Shown here in pieces: positions 21,161 to 31,958 of a stretch of 64,000 bases of DNA. The position numbers and the translations under genes are program-made. Position 1 is the first letter of the stretch; each line of letters begins with the position of its first letter. The stretch is from Desmodus rotundus. Its lineage: Eukaryota; Chordata; Mammalia; Chiroptera; Phyllostomidae. Under the pieces are notes generated by a model. That model was not told the DNA's origin. It did no database searches and was given only the letters and a program-made list of their open reading frames with translations. The stretch is taken from the NCBI RefSeq assembly GCF_022682495.2, contig NC_071392.1, forward strand, positions 132,679,318 to 132,743,317, written 5' to 3'.

Positions 21161-23570
21161 TATTTTTAATTAAATTTTATTGTTTATGCTTATTACAGTT
21201 TTCCCAATTTTTCCCCTTTTGTCCTACTCCACCTAGCCCCTCCCCAAACTTCCTCAGGCAATCCCCATACCATTTTCCTTGTCCATGTCCATGGGTCCTG
21301 CATATGTGTTCTTTGGCTATTCAGTTCCCTTTGGTGTACTTTACATCCCCATGACTATTTTTTAACTACCTCCTTGTATGTCTTAATCCCTTTACATTTT
21401 TCACCATCTTCCTGTCCCCCCTCCCATCTGAAAACTATAAAATGTCCTCTATCTGTGATTCTGTTTCTGTTTTGCTTGTTTATTTTGTTTTTTAGAATCA
21501 ATTGTTGATAGATATGTATTTATTGCCATTTTATTGTTCATATTTTTGATATTCCTCTTTTTCTTAAAGAAGAACCTTTAATATTTTATATAATACAGAT
21601 TTGGTGGTGATGAACTACTTTATCTTTTTCTTGTCTGGGAAGCTCTTTATCTGTCCTTAGATTCTAAACGATAGCTTTGCTGGGTAGAATAATCTTGGTT
21701 GAAGGTCCTTCTTTTTCATCATTTTAAATATTACTTGTCAATCTCTTCTACTCTGCAAAGTTTCTTTTGAGAAATCAGCTGACAATCTTATAGGAACTCC
21801 TTTGTAGGTAATTATCTGCTTTTCTCTTGCTGCTTTTAAGATTCTCTCTTTATCTAAACTTTAGCATTTTAATTATGATGTGTCTTGGTGTGGGTCTCTT
21901 TGGGACCATCATATTTGGGACTCTGTACTTCCAGTACTTATATGTCTATTTCCTTCAGTAAGTTAGGGAAGTTCTCTTTCATTATTGTTTCAAATAGGTT
22001 TCCAATTTCTTGCTCTTCCAGTACCCCTATGATGCAAATGTTGGTACACTTGAAGTTGTCCTAGAGGCCTCCTTCACTATAGTCATTTTTTAAATTATTT
22101 TTCTTGCTGTTCTGATTGGTGGGCTTATGCTCCCTTATGTTCCAAATCAGAGATTTGATTCTCAGCTTCATCCACTCCACTGTTGATTCCCTGTAGATTG
22201 TTCTTTATTCCAATTACTATATCCTTCATTTCTGACTGGTTCTTTTTTATGCTGTTGAGGTTCTTACTAAGTTCCTTGAGCATCCTTATATCCAGTGTTT
22301 TGAACTCTGCATGTGATAGATTGCTTTTATCCATATTCTTTAGCTCCTTTTCTGGACTTTTGTTCTGTTTTTTCATTTGGACCATGTTTCTTTGTCTTCT
22401 CATTTAGCAGCCTCCCTGTGTTTGTTTCTGTGTATTAGGTAGAGCTGCTGTGTTTTCCAGGCTTGATAGAATGGCCTGATGTAGCAGGTGTCCTTTAGGG
22501 TCCAATGGCACAGCCTTCCCTATTACCCAAGCTAGTACTCAAGGTGTGCCCGCTGTGTAGGCTGTGTACATCCTTCTGCTGTGGTTGAGCCTTGATTGCA
22601 GTTGGCATGTCCAAGGTCATCCGCTGCCTGTGTTCTGTCCAGGGTCACACAACATTAGCTACAAAGTGATCTGCAGATTGCTGCAACTTGTACTGGGCTT
22701 AGAGGTGCCCTGGAGAGGCCAAGCTGTGATCCAAGACCAGATGCTGTTAGTGCCAGGTCTGGGGCAACTTAGTGAGAGGTGTAGGGTCTGCTGAAGCCAG
22801 ATGCCACTTGTTTGAGGGAATTTATGAAAATCTGAAGCATGGGCCAAAACAAGCCATTTGTATGGAAAAGACACTGGAAACATCTTGGGTGGACCAGAAA
22901 GTTGGGTGGGGCAATGCCTCAGGGAATCACCAGGGTGGAGCAAACAGTGTGAGCCAGGTTGATGGAGTCTCAAATTTGGCACCTCCCTGCCAGCTCTGTG
23001 GCTTTGTGGGCGGAAGGCTCAGAAAAGTAAAAATGGCCTCTGCCAGCCCTTTTGTGTGGAAGCAAGCTGTGCTCCCAGTTCTCACCCTGACAGTTCACTT
23101 CCTCCCTGTATGTTTCTGATGCCTTTCAATCTGCTGCCCCATGCTATAACTCAGAGGGAGTGAGTCTGAGTAAGTCTGTACACAAGCCCTTTAATAGGAA
23201 CTGCCTGGGATTCAAGCAGTTTTCATCTTCCACAGTCTCAATCCCTGCTAGTTTTTGTAGCCAGAAGTTATGGAGTCTTATTTTCCTGGGACTGGAACCC
23301 TGGGCTAGGGAACCTGGGGTGGGGCTGGGACCCATCACCCCTGAGATATCCTTCCCAATTTTTGTCTGCCACACATGGGTATGGGGCTGGCCCATTCCAT
23401 GCTTCCACCCCTCATACCTGTCTCGATGTGGTTTCTTTATTAATTCTGTAGTTGTAGGACTTCTCTTCAGAATGCTGGTTGTTCCATAGTTTAGTTGTAT
23501 TTTTGATGTGATTGTGCAAGGTGGTGAGCCATGTTTAGCTCTGCTGCCATCTTGACCAGAAGTTATAGAA
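21161..23570 (-). mobile_element. Older ORF1-only L1 relative with a long 5' UTR
   Basis: Minus strand: 5' end near 23565 (CAAGATGGCAGCAGAGCTAA), a GC-rich 5' UTR of about 1.15 kb (22404-23565), degenerate ORF1 (about 21590-22403) and a 3' UTR ending in AATAAAATT-type sequence near 21165. The N-terminal ORF1 frame at 22125-22403 reads SHAEFKTLDIRMLKELSKN..., the L1 ORF1 coiled-coil start. No ORF2 lies between ORF1 and the 3' end. Candidate 11-bp target duplications with one mismatch are ATTTACTTTCA (21150-21160) and ATTTACTTTTA (23571-23581). It is a different subfamily from the HAL1 copies with the CAAGATGGCGGCATAGG start. Confidence 0.75.
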
Positions 23571-25149
23571 ATTTACTTTTACAATTAGACATTCCTTTTG
23601 AACATTAATTGTTCTCCTTTAAAAAATTAGGATAATGCAATTAGAGTTTGTTTTGATCAACTCTCCCCCCTAGAAATAGCCATTGTTAAAACTTTAGTAT
23701 GTATTCATCCAGACTTTTTTTTTTATATTTTTATATGAAGTCCTTGTATTTATAGAAAAGACTCTATCACTTTATGGCAGTTTTAAAAAATAATTATATT
23801 ATTTATTTTTAGAGAGGGGGAAGGGAGGGAGAAAGAAAAAGAAAGAAACATTGATGTGAGAGAGAAATATTGGTCAGTTGCCTCTTGTATGTGCCCTGAT
23901 CAGGGAATAAACAACAACCCAAGCATGTGCCCTGAATGGGAATTAAACAGGTGGCTTTTCACTTTGTGGGGTGATGCCCAACCAACTGAGCTACACGAGT
24001 CAATATATAATGTCTTTTTGGATATGTAATGCCTTGAAATTTGCTTCTCCACTCAACTCTTTGAAATTTAATAATGTTAATATATCCAGGACACATCTTT
24101 TTGCTTCTGGGTATAGCCACTGTATAGAATGTACCACATTTGTCCATTTAAGTTTTTTCCATAGTTTCCATGAACATTTAAATTTTTACCACAGGTTTGT
24201 TACTGCAAACAATGCTACAGTAAACATTCTTGTGCATGTCTCCTTGGGCCCCTTGCAAAAGTTTTCAGACTATATTTCCAGGATTGTTCTTGCTAGGCTT
24301 GGGAATACTGACATTGCCACCAAACATGGCCATACCAGCAGCCTAGACCTTTTCCTAGTTCTTCAATAGTATTGCCAGCATTTTTAACTTTTGCCAATAT
24401 GATAGATGTGAAAGGAGATATTATTGTTTCAATTTTATTTCTTCAAATATTATTGAAGTTGGATACTTTTGTATGTTTACATTTCCTGTCCATTCATGTC
24501 CTTTGCCTCTTGAGATGGTTCTCTTTAACTGGAATTCAATTGTGGGTCTATTATGTGTGTTGAAAATTTTCTCCATATAGTTCTGCTTTTTAAAAAACAT
24601 TCTTAGGGTACTTTTGGTAGAATTCTTAGCTTTTGATGTGGGCAAATAGTTCATTATTTTTCTTTTATGACTTCTGAGTTTTGCATTTTTAAGGACTAAA
24701 TTTTCTACCCCCAAGATTATAGAAATATTCTCCTATATTTTTTTCTAGTAATTTCCAACTAAAAAAAAATAGGCTGCTAACTTATCTGCAAAATATATTT
24801 GTATATTGTATGACATAGGAGCTCAAATTAATTTTTTCCCATATGGTTACTCAGCACTGGTGATCATGTAGCTTATTCTTTCTTCCCCAATTCAAAGTGC
24901 CACCTTTAAAGTATATTAACATTTCATAATTGTATGGTACTTTTCTGGACTTCATTCTGTTCTATTTCTACTTCAATAAAGCTGTTTTAATAAATGGCTT
25001 TATAATGTCTAAATATTCATTAGGAAATTTAACCCACTCTTCTTATTTCTTAAAATTTTGTTTACTACATTTTTCTCCATTTTTATGCTATCATAATCAG
25101 TTAATTTCACTTCACAAAAAAATCTTGTTGGGATTTTTTATTGATATTT
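23571..25149 (-). mobile_element. Ancient L1M-like 3' region, antisense, carrying a VES SINE
   Basis: Antisense old L1 text on both sides of the SINE at 23788-24003: TATGTCTTTTTGGATATG-type text near 24010, TTGCTTCTGGGTATAGCCAC near 24100, then CCCAAGATTATAGAAATATTC near 24708. No frame survives. This AT-rich remnant is the target into which the intact HAL1 inserted at 25150. Confidence 0.65.
23788..24003 (-). mobile_element. VES-type SINE, antisense
   Basis: Reading the minus strand, the tRNA-like head (AGCTCAGTTGGTTGGGCATC near 23995-23970), the 'GGTTTAATTCCC'-like B box and the 'TGCCCTGA' repeats lead into a CT-rich tail (AGAGAGGGGGAAGGGAGGG on + at about 23810). The tail side ends in an A/T-rich run at 23790. 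Confidence 0.85.
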
Positions 25150-25163
25150 AAAATAAATATAAA

Positions 25164-25894
25164 GAGGAGAACCAAGATGGCGGCATAGGTAGACACACTG
25201 CGCCTCCTTGCACAACCAGAACTGACATAAAATCGAACAGCAAGGAAGTCCGACACCAAGGAGATAAAAAAATAAACATACATCCAGATCGGTAGGAGGG
25301 GTGGAGATGGGCACCAGGGCGGAGAGGACTCTCGTGGCCCTGGCAGGACCGAGACTGGCGGAGTGTGGGACAAACAGGGCAGGCAGTCTGACCACTAGCA
25401 GACCCTGTGGCCCCACATTTGCGCACAGATAAACCAAGAGGGCTGGACTCAGAGTGGCGGAGAACGGGGCAGGCAGGGCAGCGGGTAGCACCCTGAGGCC
25501 TCACACTGGCGCACAGATAAACCAGGAAGAACGGCGGGGAGCGAAGCAGACCGCATAACCCAGGGCTCCAGCTCGGGGAAATAAAGCCTCAAACCTCTCA
25601 TTGAAAACACCCATGGGGGTTAGGGCGGCAGCAGGAGAAACTCCCAGCCTCACAGGAGAGGTCCTTGGAGAGACTCACAGAGGCCTAGGGCGTGCACAAG
25701 CCCACCCACTCGGGAATCAGCACCAGAGGGGCCCAATTTGATTGTGGGTAGCACAGCAAGTGACTGAAACCCGGTGGAGAGTGGAGCCTGTGCCATTACT
25801 TCCTCTCGGCCCCTCCCCCACGTACAGCGCCAGGGAACACCTAAGGCTCCGCCCCTTTAAGTAACAGATGCACCAAGACAAAAAAAAAAAAAAA
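25164..25894 (+). promoter_or_regulatory. HAL1 5' UTR / internal promoter with a YY1-type motif
   Basis: A 731-bp GC-richer leader with scattered CpG dinucleotides. CAAGATGGCGGC at 25173-25184 matches the YY1-binding core that sets the transcription start in human L1, so this is a likely internal Pol II promoter. A possible splice donor (G|GTAGGA, 25291/25292) and acceptor (TAACAG|A, ending 25867) bracket 576 bp of it; another copy (53863-55294) lacks exactly this segment. An A-run of about 16 bases sits directly before the ORF1 start. Promoter activity is inferred from the family, not shown. Confidence 0.65.
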
Positions 25895-26734
25895 ATGGCC
25901 CAAATGACAGAACACTTTAAAGCTCCAGAAAAAATACAACTAAGCGAGGAAGAGATAGCCAACCTATCAGATGCACAATTCAAAAAACTGGTAATCAGGA
26001 AGCTCACAGAATTGGTTGAATTTGGTCACAAATTAGATGAAAAAATGAAGGCTATGCTAAGAGAAACAAAGGAAAATGTACAGGGAACCAATAGTGATGG
26101 GAAGGAAACTGGGACTCAAATCAACAGTGTGGACCAGAAGGAAGAAAGAAACATCCAACCAGAAAAGAATGAAGACACAAGAATTCGGAAAAATGAGGAG
26201 AGGCTTAGGAACCTCCAGGACATCTCGAAACGTTCCAACATCCGAATCATAGGGGTGCCAGAAGGAGAAGAAGAAGAACAAAAAATTGAAAACTTATTTG
26301 AACAAATAATGAAGGAGAACTTCCCCAATCTGGCAAAGGAAATAGACTTCCAGGAAGTCCAGGAAGCTCAGAGAGTCCCAAAGAAGCTGGACCCAAGGAG
26401 GAACATGCCAAGGCACATCATCATTACATTACCCAAGATGAAACAGAAGGAGAGAATCTTAGAAGCAGCAAGAGAAAAGGAGACAGTTACCTACAAAGGA
26501 ATTCCCATGAGACTGTCAGCTGACTTCTCCAAAGAGACCTTACAGGCAAGAAGGGCCTGGCAAGAAGTATTCCAAGTCATGAAAGGCAAGGGCCTACATC
26601 CAAGATTACTGTATCCAGCAAAGCTATCATTTAGAATGAAAGGGCAGATTAAGTGCTTCTCAGATAAGGTCAAGTTAAAGGAGTTCATCATCACCAAGCC
26701 CTTATTATATGAAATGTTAAAGGGACTTATCTAA
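25895..26734 (+). CDS. HAL1 ORF1p, L1 ORF1-like RNA-binding protein (intact frame)
   Basis: An uninterrupted 279-codon frame from the ATG at 25895 (MAQMTEHFKAPEKIQ...). An in-frame ATG at 25868 adds nine mostly lysine residues encoded by the A-run; I prefer 25895 because the related copy at 34104 starts at the equivalent ATG. Order of domains: charged N-terminus, a long coiled coil (about residues 20-120, with KNEERLRNLQD near its end), an RRM starting RIIGVPEGEEEEQ and containing PRHIIITLPK, and the C-terminal domain with QARRAWQEVF and YPAKLSFRMKGQ. Human ORF1p has the same order and the same ARR.W and YPAKLSF signatures at about 338 aa. Known ORF1p forms trimers that coat L1 RNA in cytoplasmic particles. 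Without ORF2p it cannot mobilise alone. Confidence 0.9.
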   Translation: MAQMTEHFKAPEKIQLSEEEIANLSDAQFKKLVIRKLTELVEFGHKLDEKMKAMLRETKENVQGTNSDGKETGTQINSVDQKEERNIQPEKNEDTRIRKNEERLRNLQDISKRSNIRIIGVPEGEEEEQKIENLFEQIMKENFPNLAKEIDFQEVQEAQRVPKKLDPRRNMPRHIIITLPKMKQKERILEAAREKETVTYKGIPMRLSADFSKETLQARRAWQEVFQVMKGKGLHPRLLYPAKLSFRMKGQIKCFSDKVKLKEFIITKPLLYEMLKGLI

Positions 26735-27158
26735 GAAAAAGAAGATAAAAAATATGAACAGTAAAAATGACAGCAAACTCACAGTTATAAACAACCGCAC
26801 CTAAAAACCAAAACAAAAGCAAACTAAGCAAACAACTAGAACAGAAACAGAACCACAGAAATAGAGATCACATGGAGGGTTATCAATAGGGAATTGGGAG
26901 GGGGAGAGAAGGGGGAAACGTACAGATAATAAATAGCATAAATGATAGGTGGAAAATAGACAGGGGGAGAGTAAGAATAGTGTAGGAAATGTAGAAGCCA
27001 GAGAACTTATAAGTATGACCCATGGACATGAACTATAGGGGGGGAATGTGGGAGGGAGGGGGTGGGCAGGATGGAGTGGAGTGAAGGGGGGAAATGGGGC
27101 AACTGTAATAGCATAATCAATAAATATATCCAAAAAAATAAAAAAAAATAAATATAAA
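26735..27158 (+). promoter_or_regulatory. HAL1 3' UTR: G-rich tract, poly(A) signal and target-site duplication
   Basis: The 3' UTR holds two guanine-rich tracts (about 26891-26915 and 27038-27068, several runs of three or more G), as L1 3' UTRs do; the second could form a G-quadruplex. It ends with CAACTGTAATAGCATAATC, then AATAAA at 27119-27124 and an A-rich tail. The right copy of the 14-bp duplication is 27145-27158. The near-identical terminus occurs in every HAL1 copy in the window. Confidence 0.75.
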
Positions 27159-27887
27159 AAACACTAGATTGTATACTATATTTTTTCCTAATGCCTTCAA
27201 AATGTCTTACTTGGCTTTCCCTACATATTACTCCTATTAGTAAAGATCAGGGCAGACCGGGGTCTTGTGGAACCTAAAGTCTATACAGTTTGGAGTCCTC
27301 TTTAAGAAAAAGAATGCAAAATTGTGAATACAATACTTGTACCTTGGAAGGGGCCTATACTAGGGAGGAACATGAACCTCCTGTTTTATTAGCTTTGTGG
27401 TAAACCCACTTCATATAAACAGTCTCACTTTAAAAGTTTTAGCAAATTTTGCTTTCACTCTCACTAGAATAAAGTACTAGTTCATGACTTCTAAGCTATG
27501 TAGATGATACAAACAATAAAAAACAATTAAATTTGCAGCTGCAATTATAATTTTAGTTGTGTGTTACATAATATCACTGCCTTGACTTTTCCCTGGCATA
27601 GTACCTCACATTTGAGGATGTCAGAGCACATTGTGAAAATTAACTAATTAAACCTCACAAAACCCCAGAGAAATGGGAAAGAGATGTAGCATCACTTTTC
27701 CCAGTTCTGAAATGCGGCCACCTCTGGGGATGAGCGTGGCAGCTGCTTAATAATAAAGTGCAACACCCCATGACAGTTTAGCCAAGACAATTAGTAGTTG
27801 TAGTTGGTAATTGTCTCATGAACATTAGGCTGTCAAGCAGTAAAGACACCAGGATTATTAGTTCATTGCAAATCTAATCCATTCTTT
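27159..27887. other. Non-repetitive intronic or intergenic sequence
   Basis: No gene, exon or repeat recognised. AT-rich with no long frame. Confidence 0.5.
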
Positions 27888-28240
27888 TTTAAAAATATAT
27901 TTTATTCATTATGCTATTACAGTTGTCCCAATTTTCCCCTTTTGTCTCCTTCTGCCTCCTTCCCTCCATCAGTCCTCCCCTTAGTTCATGTCCATGGGTC
28001 ATGCATATAAGTTCTTTGGCTTCTCCATTCCTATACTATTCTGAACATCCCCCTGTCTGTTTTGTACCTAACAATTATGCTTCCTAATCCCTGCACTTTC
28101 CCCCCATTCTCCTTCCTCCCCGCTCCCAGCTGATAACCCTGCAAATGATCTCTATATCTATGATTCTGTTCCTGTTCTAGTTGTTTGCTTAGTTTGTTTT
28201 TTTAGATTCAGTTGTTGATAGTTTTAAGATTTCTGGCATC
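27888..28240 (-). mobile_element. HAL1-like element, 5'-truncated to its 3' UTR
   Basis: Antisense HAL1 3' UTR: the T-rich tail start AAAAATATATTTTATTC, then ATGCTATTACAGTTGTCCC, the CATGTCCATGGGTCATGCAT block near 27987 and TGATTCTGTTCCTGTTCTAG near 28160. It stops before ORF1. Truncation at the 5' end is the normal outcome of target-primed reverse transcription. Confidence 0.88.
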
Positions 28241-28752
28241 TTAGTAATTTTGTCCTAATTATTAAAGAAATATATGCACAATGAAGGGCTTGTTTTCTTT
28301 TAGTTTTGTTTTTTGTAGTTTTTCACATTGAAAACTTAAAATAGGAAAAGACTGTCTTTTAAAAAAATAAAGTGCAACTTAAGAATAGAGAGTTATCGAT
28401 ATATTTTTTCTCCAGAAAGTTTCCTGCTGAGCAAAATGAATCAATGACAGTAGAAGTCAGAAGAGCAGCTACCATTAAGAAGGTATTAGCTAGACAGGGG
28501 GATGAGAAGGGAAGATTCTGGGCACTAGAAATTCTTTAGATTTCATTTGGGTGGTTGTTTTATGGGAATAGATACATGTTCACAGACTTTACTGTGTGTG
28601 TGTTATATTTCAATAATAAAGTAAATAACCTAAAAAGTGTGCTGCTTTTCTCATCATGAGAGTGCGGGAAACCCCATGTTGACTATCTGGAAAGTTTTGC
28701 AAGAAGCAGGGTATATTCAGAAACTACAGACATGGTACATTTTATTCTCCCC
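28241..28752. other. Non-coding spacer
   Basis: No gene or clear repeat. It ends at the first copy of AAAGTATCTTTT (28753-28764), a target-site duplication. Confidence 0.45.
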
Positions 28753-28764
28753 AAAGTATCTTTT

Positions 28765-29530
28765 TGTTGTTGTTCAAGTACAGTTGTCTCCATTTTTTCC
28801 CCACTGCATTCCCCCACCTCCCACCCTCAATCCTACCCTCCTTGGCTTTTGTCCATGGGTCCTTTATACATGTTCCTGGATGGCCCTTCCCTTTCTTTCC
28901 CCTGTTAACACCCCTCCCCTGTGGTTTCTGTCAGTTGGTTTTTTATTTCAATGTCTCTGGTTATATTTTGCTTGCTTGTTTGTTTTGTTGATTAGGTTTC
29001 ACTTAAAGGTGAGATCATATGGTATTTGTCTTTCACTGCCTGGCTTATTTCACTTAACATAATTAGCTCTTCAGATTCATCCATGCTGTCACAAACGGTA
29101 GGAGCTCCTTCTTTCTTTCTTCTGTATAGAATTCCATTGTGTAAATGTACCATAGGTTTTTGATCCACTCATTTACTGATGGGCACTTAGGTTGCTTCCA
29201 GAACTTGGCTATTGTAAATTGTGCTGCTATGAATATTGGGGTGCATAGGCTCTTTTGAATTGGTGTCTCAGGATTCTTAGGGTATAATCCCAGCAGTGGA
29301 ATTGCTGGGTCAAAAGGCAGTTCAATTCTTAGTTTTTTGAGGAAATTCTATACTATTTTCTATAGTGGTTGAACCAGTCTGCATTCCCACCAAAAGTGCA
29401 CTAGGGTTCCCTTTTCTCCACAATCTCACCAGCACTTGTTTATTGATTTGTTTATGATGGCCTTTATGACTGGTGTGAAGTGGTATCTCACTGTGGTTTT
29501 AGTTTGCATCTCTCTGATGACTAGTGATTC
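28765..29530 (-). mobile_element. L1 3' end, forward half of a twin-primed (5'-inverted) L1
   Basis: Antisense L1 3' UTR and ORF2 C-terminus (TTCAAGTACAGTTGTCTCC near 28774; ACTGATGGGCACTTAGGTTG near 29175; antisense GAGATACCACTTCACACCAG near 29475). It is followed at about 29533 by L1 sequence in the opposite orientation. The whole 28765-30211 block is bounded by AAAGTATCTTTT at 28753-28764 and 30212-30223. Confidence 0.9.
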
Positions 29531-30211
29531 AACGTAATCCCTATTAAAATACCAATGGCATATTGCACATATATAGAACAAACATTTCAAAATTTATGTG
29601 GAACCATAAACGACCCTGAATAGCTACAGCTATTTTGAGAAAGAAGAACAGAGTAGGAGGGAGCACAATATGTGATATCAAACTATATTATAAGCCCATT
29701 ATAATCAAAACAGTCTGGTACTGGCATAAGAACAGACGCATAGATCAATGGAACAGAATAGAGAGCCCAGAATGTATCTATGGTTAATTAATAGTCAACA
29801 AAGGGGGCCGAAGCATAAAATGGAGTAAGAATAGCCTCTTAAATAAATGGTGTTGGGAGATCTGGACAGCTACATGGAAAAAAATAAAACTGGACCACTA
29901 ACTTACACCATACACAAAAATAAACTCAAGATGGGTAAAGGACTTAAATATAAGTTGCGACAACATAAAAGTCCTAGAGGAGAACATAGGCGGGAAAATC
30001 TCAGATATTCCATGCAGCAATATTTTCACCGATATGTCCCCTAGAGCAAGGGACATAAAGGGAAGAATAAACAAATGGGACTTCATCAAAGTAAAAAGCT
30101 TCAGCACAGCTAAAGAAAACATCAGACAAACATAAAGAGAAAATGAAAAGGGAACCAATTCTGTGGGGAAATATATTTGCCAATGATACCTCAGACAAGG
30201 GTTTGATCTCT
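29531..30211 (+). mobile_element. L1 ORF2 segment, inverted half of the same insertion
   Basis: + strand ORF2 text from 'ATCCCTATTAAAATACCAAT' (29539) to 'CAGACAAGGGTTTGATCTC' (about 30192-30210). It includes GGAACAGAATAGAGAGCCCA near 29751. In L1 order it ends just upstream (about 0.2 kb) of where the antisense half begins, which is the arrangement produced by twin priming. The frame is broken. Confidence 0.9.
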
Positions 30212-30223
30212 AAAGTATCTTTT

Positions 30224-30526
30224 ATTTTTTTTAATTTTCATTTTTTATTGAATTTATTGGGGTGACATTGGTTAATAAAATTATGTATGTTTCAGGTATA
30301 CAATTATACATGAATCATCTGTATATTGTATTTTGTGTTCACCGCCCTAAGTCAAGTCTCCTTCCATCACTATTTATCCTCCCTTTACCCTCTCCTACCT
30401 TCCCTTATCCTGGCCTTCCTTCTGTCAGTCACCATTCTGTTGCCTGTTACCACTGGAGTCTTTCTTTTATTTCTTTTCTTAACCTTTCACCCTTCTCACC
30501 CAGCTCCCAACTCCCTCCCCTCTGAC
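30224..30526 (-). mobile_element. Older L1 3' end, antisense
   Basis: T-rich start, then TTATTGGGGTGACATTGGTT-type text, the CATCTGTATATTGTATTTTG block near 30317 and the CAAGTCTCCTTCCATCAC block. It is a common laurasiatherian L1 3' end. The short direct repeat AAAGTATCTT occurs before it (30212-30221) and after it (30527-30536). Confidence 0.75.
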
Positions 30527-30536
30527 AAAGTATCTT

Positions 30537-31918
30537 CCTTCAGAAAAGTGTATTCAGTGTCCTTCACTCCTGTATCTTTTTTTTTTTCCTCCAAAAAGCT
30601 ACTTGTAATGATTGGAGGCAATTGGCTCTCATTGTACCTGCAATATGATGTATCTCCTCACATGTGCCCTTTACACTTCCCTGGGCATCTAATTTTTCTC
30701 TTAGAATTTCATTCCATTCATTCGCCTATATCTTTGCCAGAAGCAGATATAGGGTATGAGTAATCTGGGAACATAGAGTTGAGAGGCATGTGCAGGGGCA
30801 GTTGCCTTGGCTGGTGCTAGAAGAAAACAGTGAGAGAGGAGGAAGCAGAGAGGGTCTAGGCTGCCTCTGGCCCTGCGGCATCTGGTGTGGCTGTTGGAAA
30901 GGTTAGAAACAAGATGACAGAGCAGCAAGTCCAAGATGGCAGCAGCATCTCTAGAGCCTCCAGCAGAGCCAGGGTCCATTTTGTATCTGTGGCAGCACTC
31001 CAGAGAGGGACAGCCGCTTGGCAGAGTGTCCTAGAGCTGCTCCAAGCTAAGGCCCAAAGCCTGAGAGCAGATGTCATGGCTGAGAATCCCCAGCAGAGCA
31101 GGCACAGGGTGAGCCAGAGCAGAGGCCTGGGAGTGGGGAGATAGGGGGGGAATGGGGAAGAGAAAAAACAGGAGTGGAGGGTTGGAGAGAAAGAAAGAGG
31201 GAGGGGGGACAGGGAGGGAGGGGGAGAAAGGAAGAGAGACCAATAGGAAGAGAGTCTGACAGAAAGAAGGACACAGAGAAAGAAAGAAGAAAGAAAGCTG
31301 AAGGGGGGGAGCTTTAGAGACAAAATGGGAAAAATGTTTTTCTACTATTATTTTCAGTGAAGCTTAAATACATGAACACTACCCTGATTATTAACGTTCC
31401 AGAACATATTAAACCAATCATGCTCAATTCCAGTTCTTTTTGCTTAGAGAGTAGAAAAGTGAAAAGATTGGCCACTGTCAGACTACATGTTCACAATCTT
31501 TTCAAAGTAGCCCTTGTGCTAATCTTTGTCCTTCATTTGTAGCTAATTGCAGTGTTTTCCACATTCTATCTTAAAATCATCCCAAAGCCTGCCATCCAGG
31601 AAATTGATAATCAGTTGTTTGTAAACTTCAAAGGGAGATTCTATGAAAGGATCACATGGCAACTGGCAGAGGTCTAGGGCCTCCTGGATGCCAGGCCCAG
31701 CCCAGGTCAATCTCTGGCATTCATCATCATTTTATCTCCATCATGTGGATGAAGGCATGGAGCGGTGAGAATTGGGGTGGGCTGTGAAGACCCTGTTCTT
31801 CCCCCCTCATGGTGCTGCCCTCTGCAATATAATTCTTTAGATTGTAATTTAGAAACACATGACTATGGTGTTTCCAATTTCCTGTGGTTCTGCAGATATT
31901 TATCATCTGTTTTCTGCT

Positions 31919-31926
<8 letters not shown>
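30537..31926. other. Non-coding sequence with a purine-rich tract; no supported gene
   Basis: 30730-31130 is moderately GC-rich and includes TCCAAGATGGCAGCAGC near 30932. 31130-31320 is a strongly biased GGGA/GAAA purine tract. Short frames through this stretch are on both strands and low complexity. It does not match CFAP61. I cannot tell whether it is an LTR or leader of an old element or unique intron. Confidence 0.4.

Positions 31927-31958
<32 letters not shown>
31927..31958 (+). repeat. (TC)16 microsatellite forming the polypyrimidine tract of a CFAP61 exon
   Basis: Sixteen uninterrupted TC dinucleotides, directly followed by AAG and the exon at 31962. No other pyrimidine tract separates it from the acceptor, so it must serve as the U2AF-binding tract. 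Confidence 0.95.

Larger units (their letters stand above)
25164..27144 (+). mobile_element. Full-length HAL1-like element with an intact ORF1
   Basis: A complete half-L1: 5' UTR 25164-25894, ORF1 25895-26734, 3' UTR 26735 to about 27125, and an A-rich tail. It is flanked by the 14-bp target-site duplication AAAATAAATATAAA at 25150-25163 and 27145-27158; the AT richness lowers its weight, but it coincides with both element ends. The 5' end GAGGAGAACCAAGATGGCGG places a YY1-type site within the first 25 bases, as in active mammalian L1s. There is no ORF2. Compared with the other copies it has few lesions, so it is the youngest-looking member here. Confidence 0.92.

Noticed and set aside
30887..31144. 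85-codon frame in a GC-richer stretch with a GGTGAGCC donor-like end
   Set aside because: No recognisable domain, no match to CFAP61, flanked by a low-complexity purine tract, and antisense frames of equal length overlap it.
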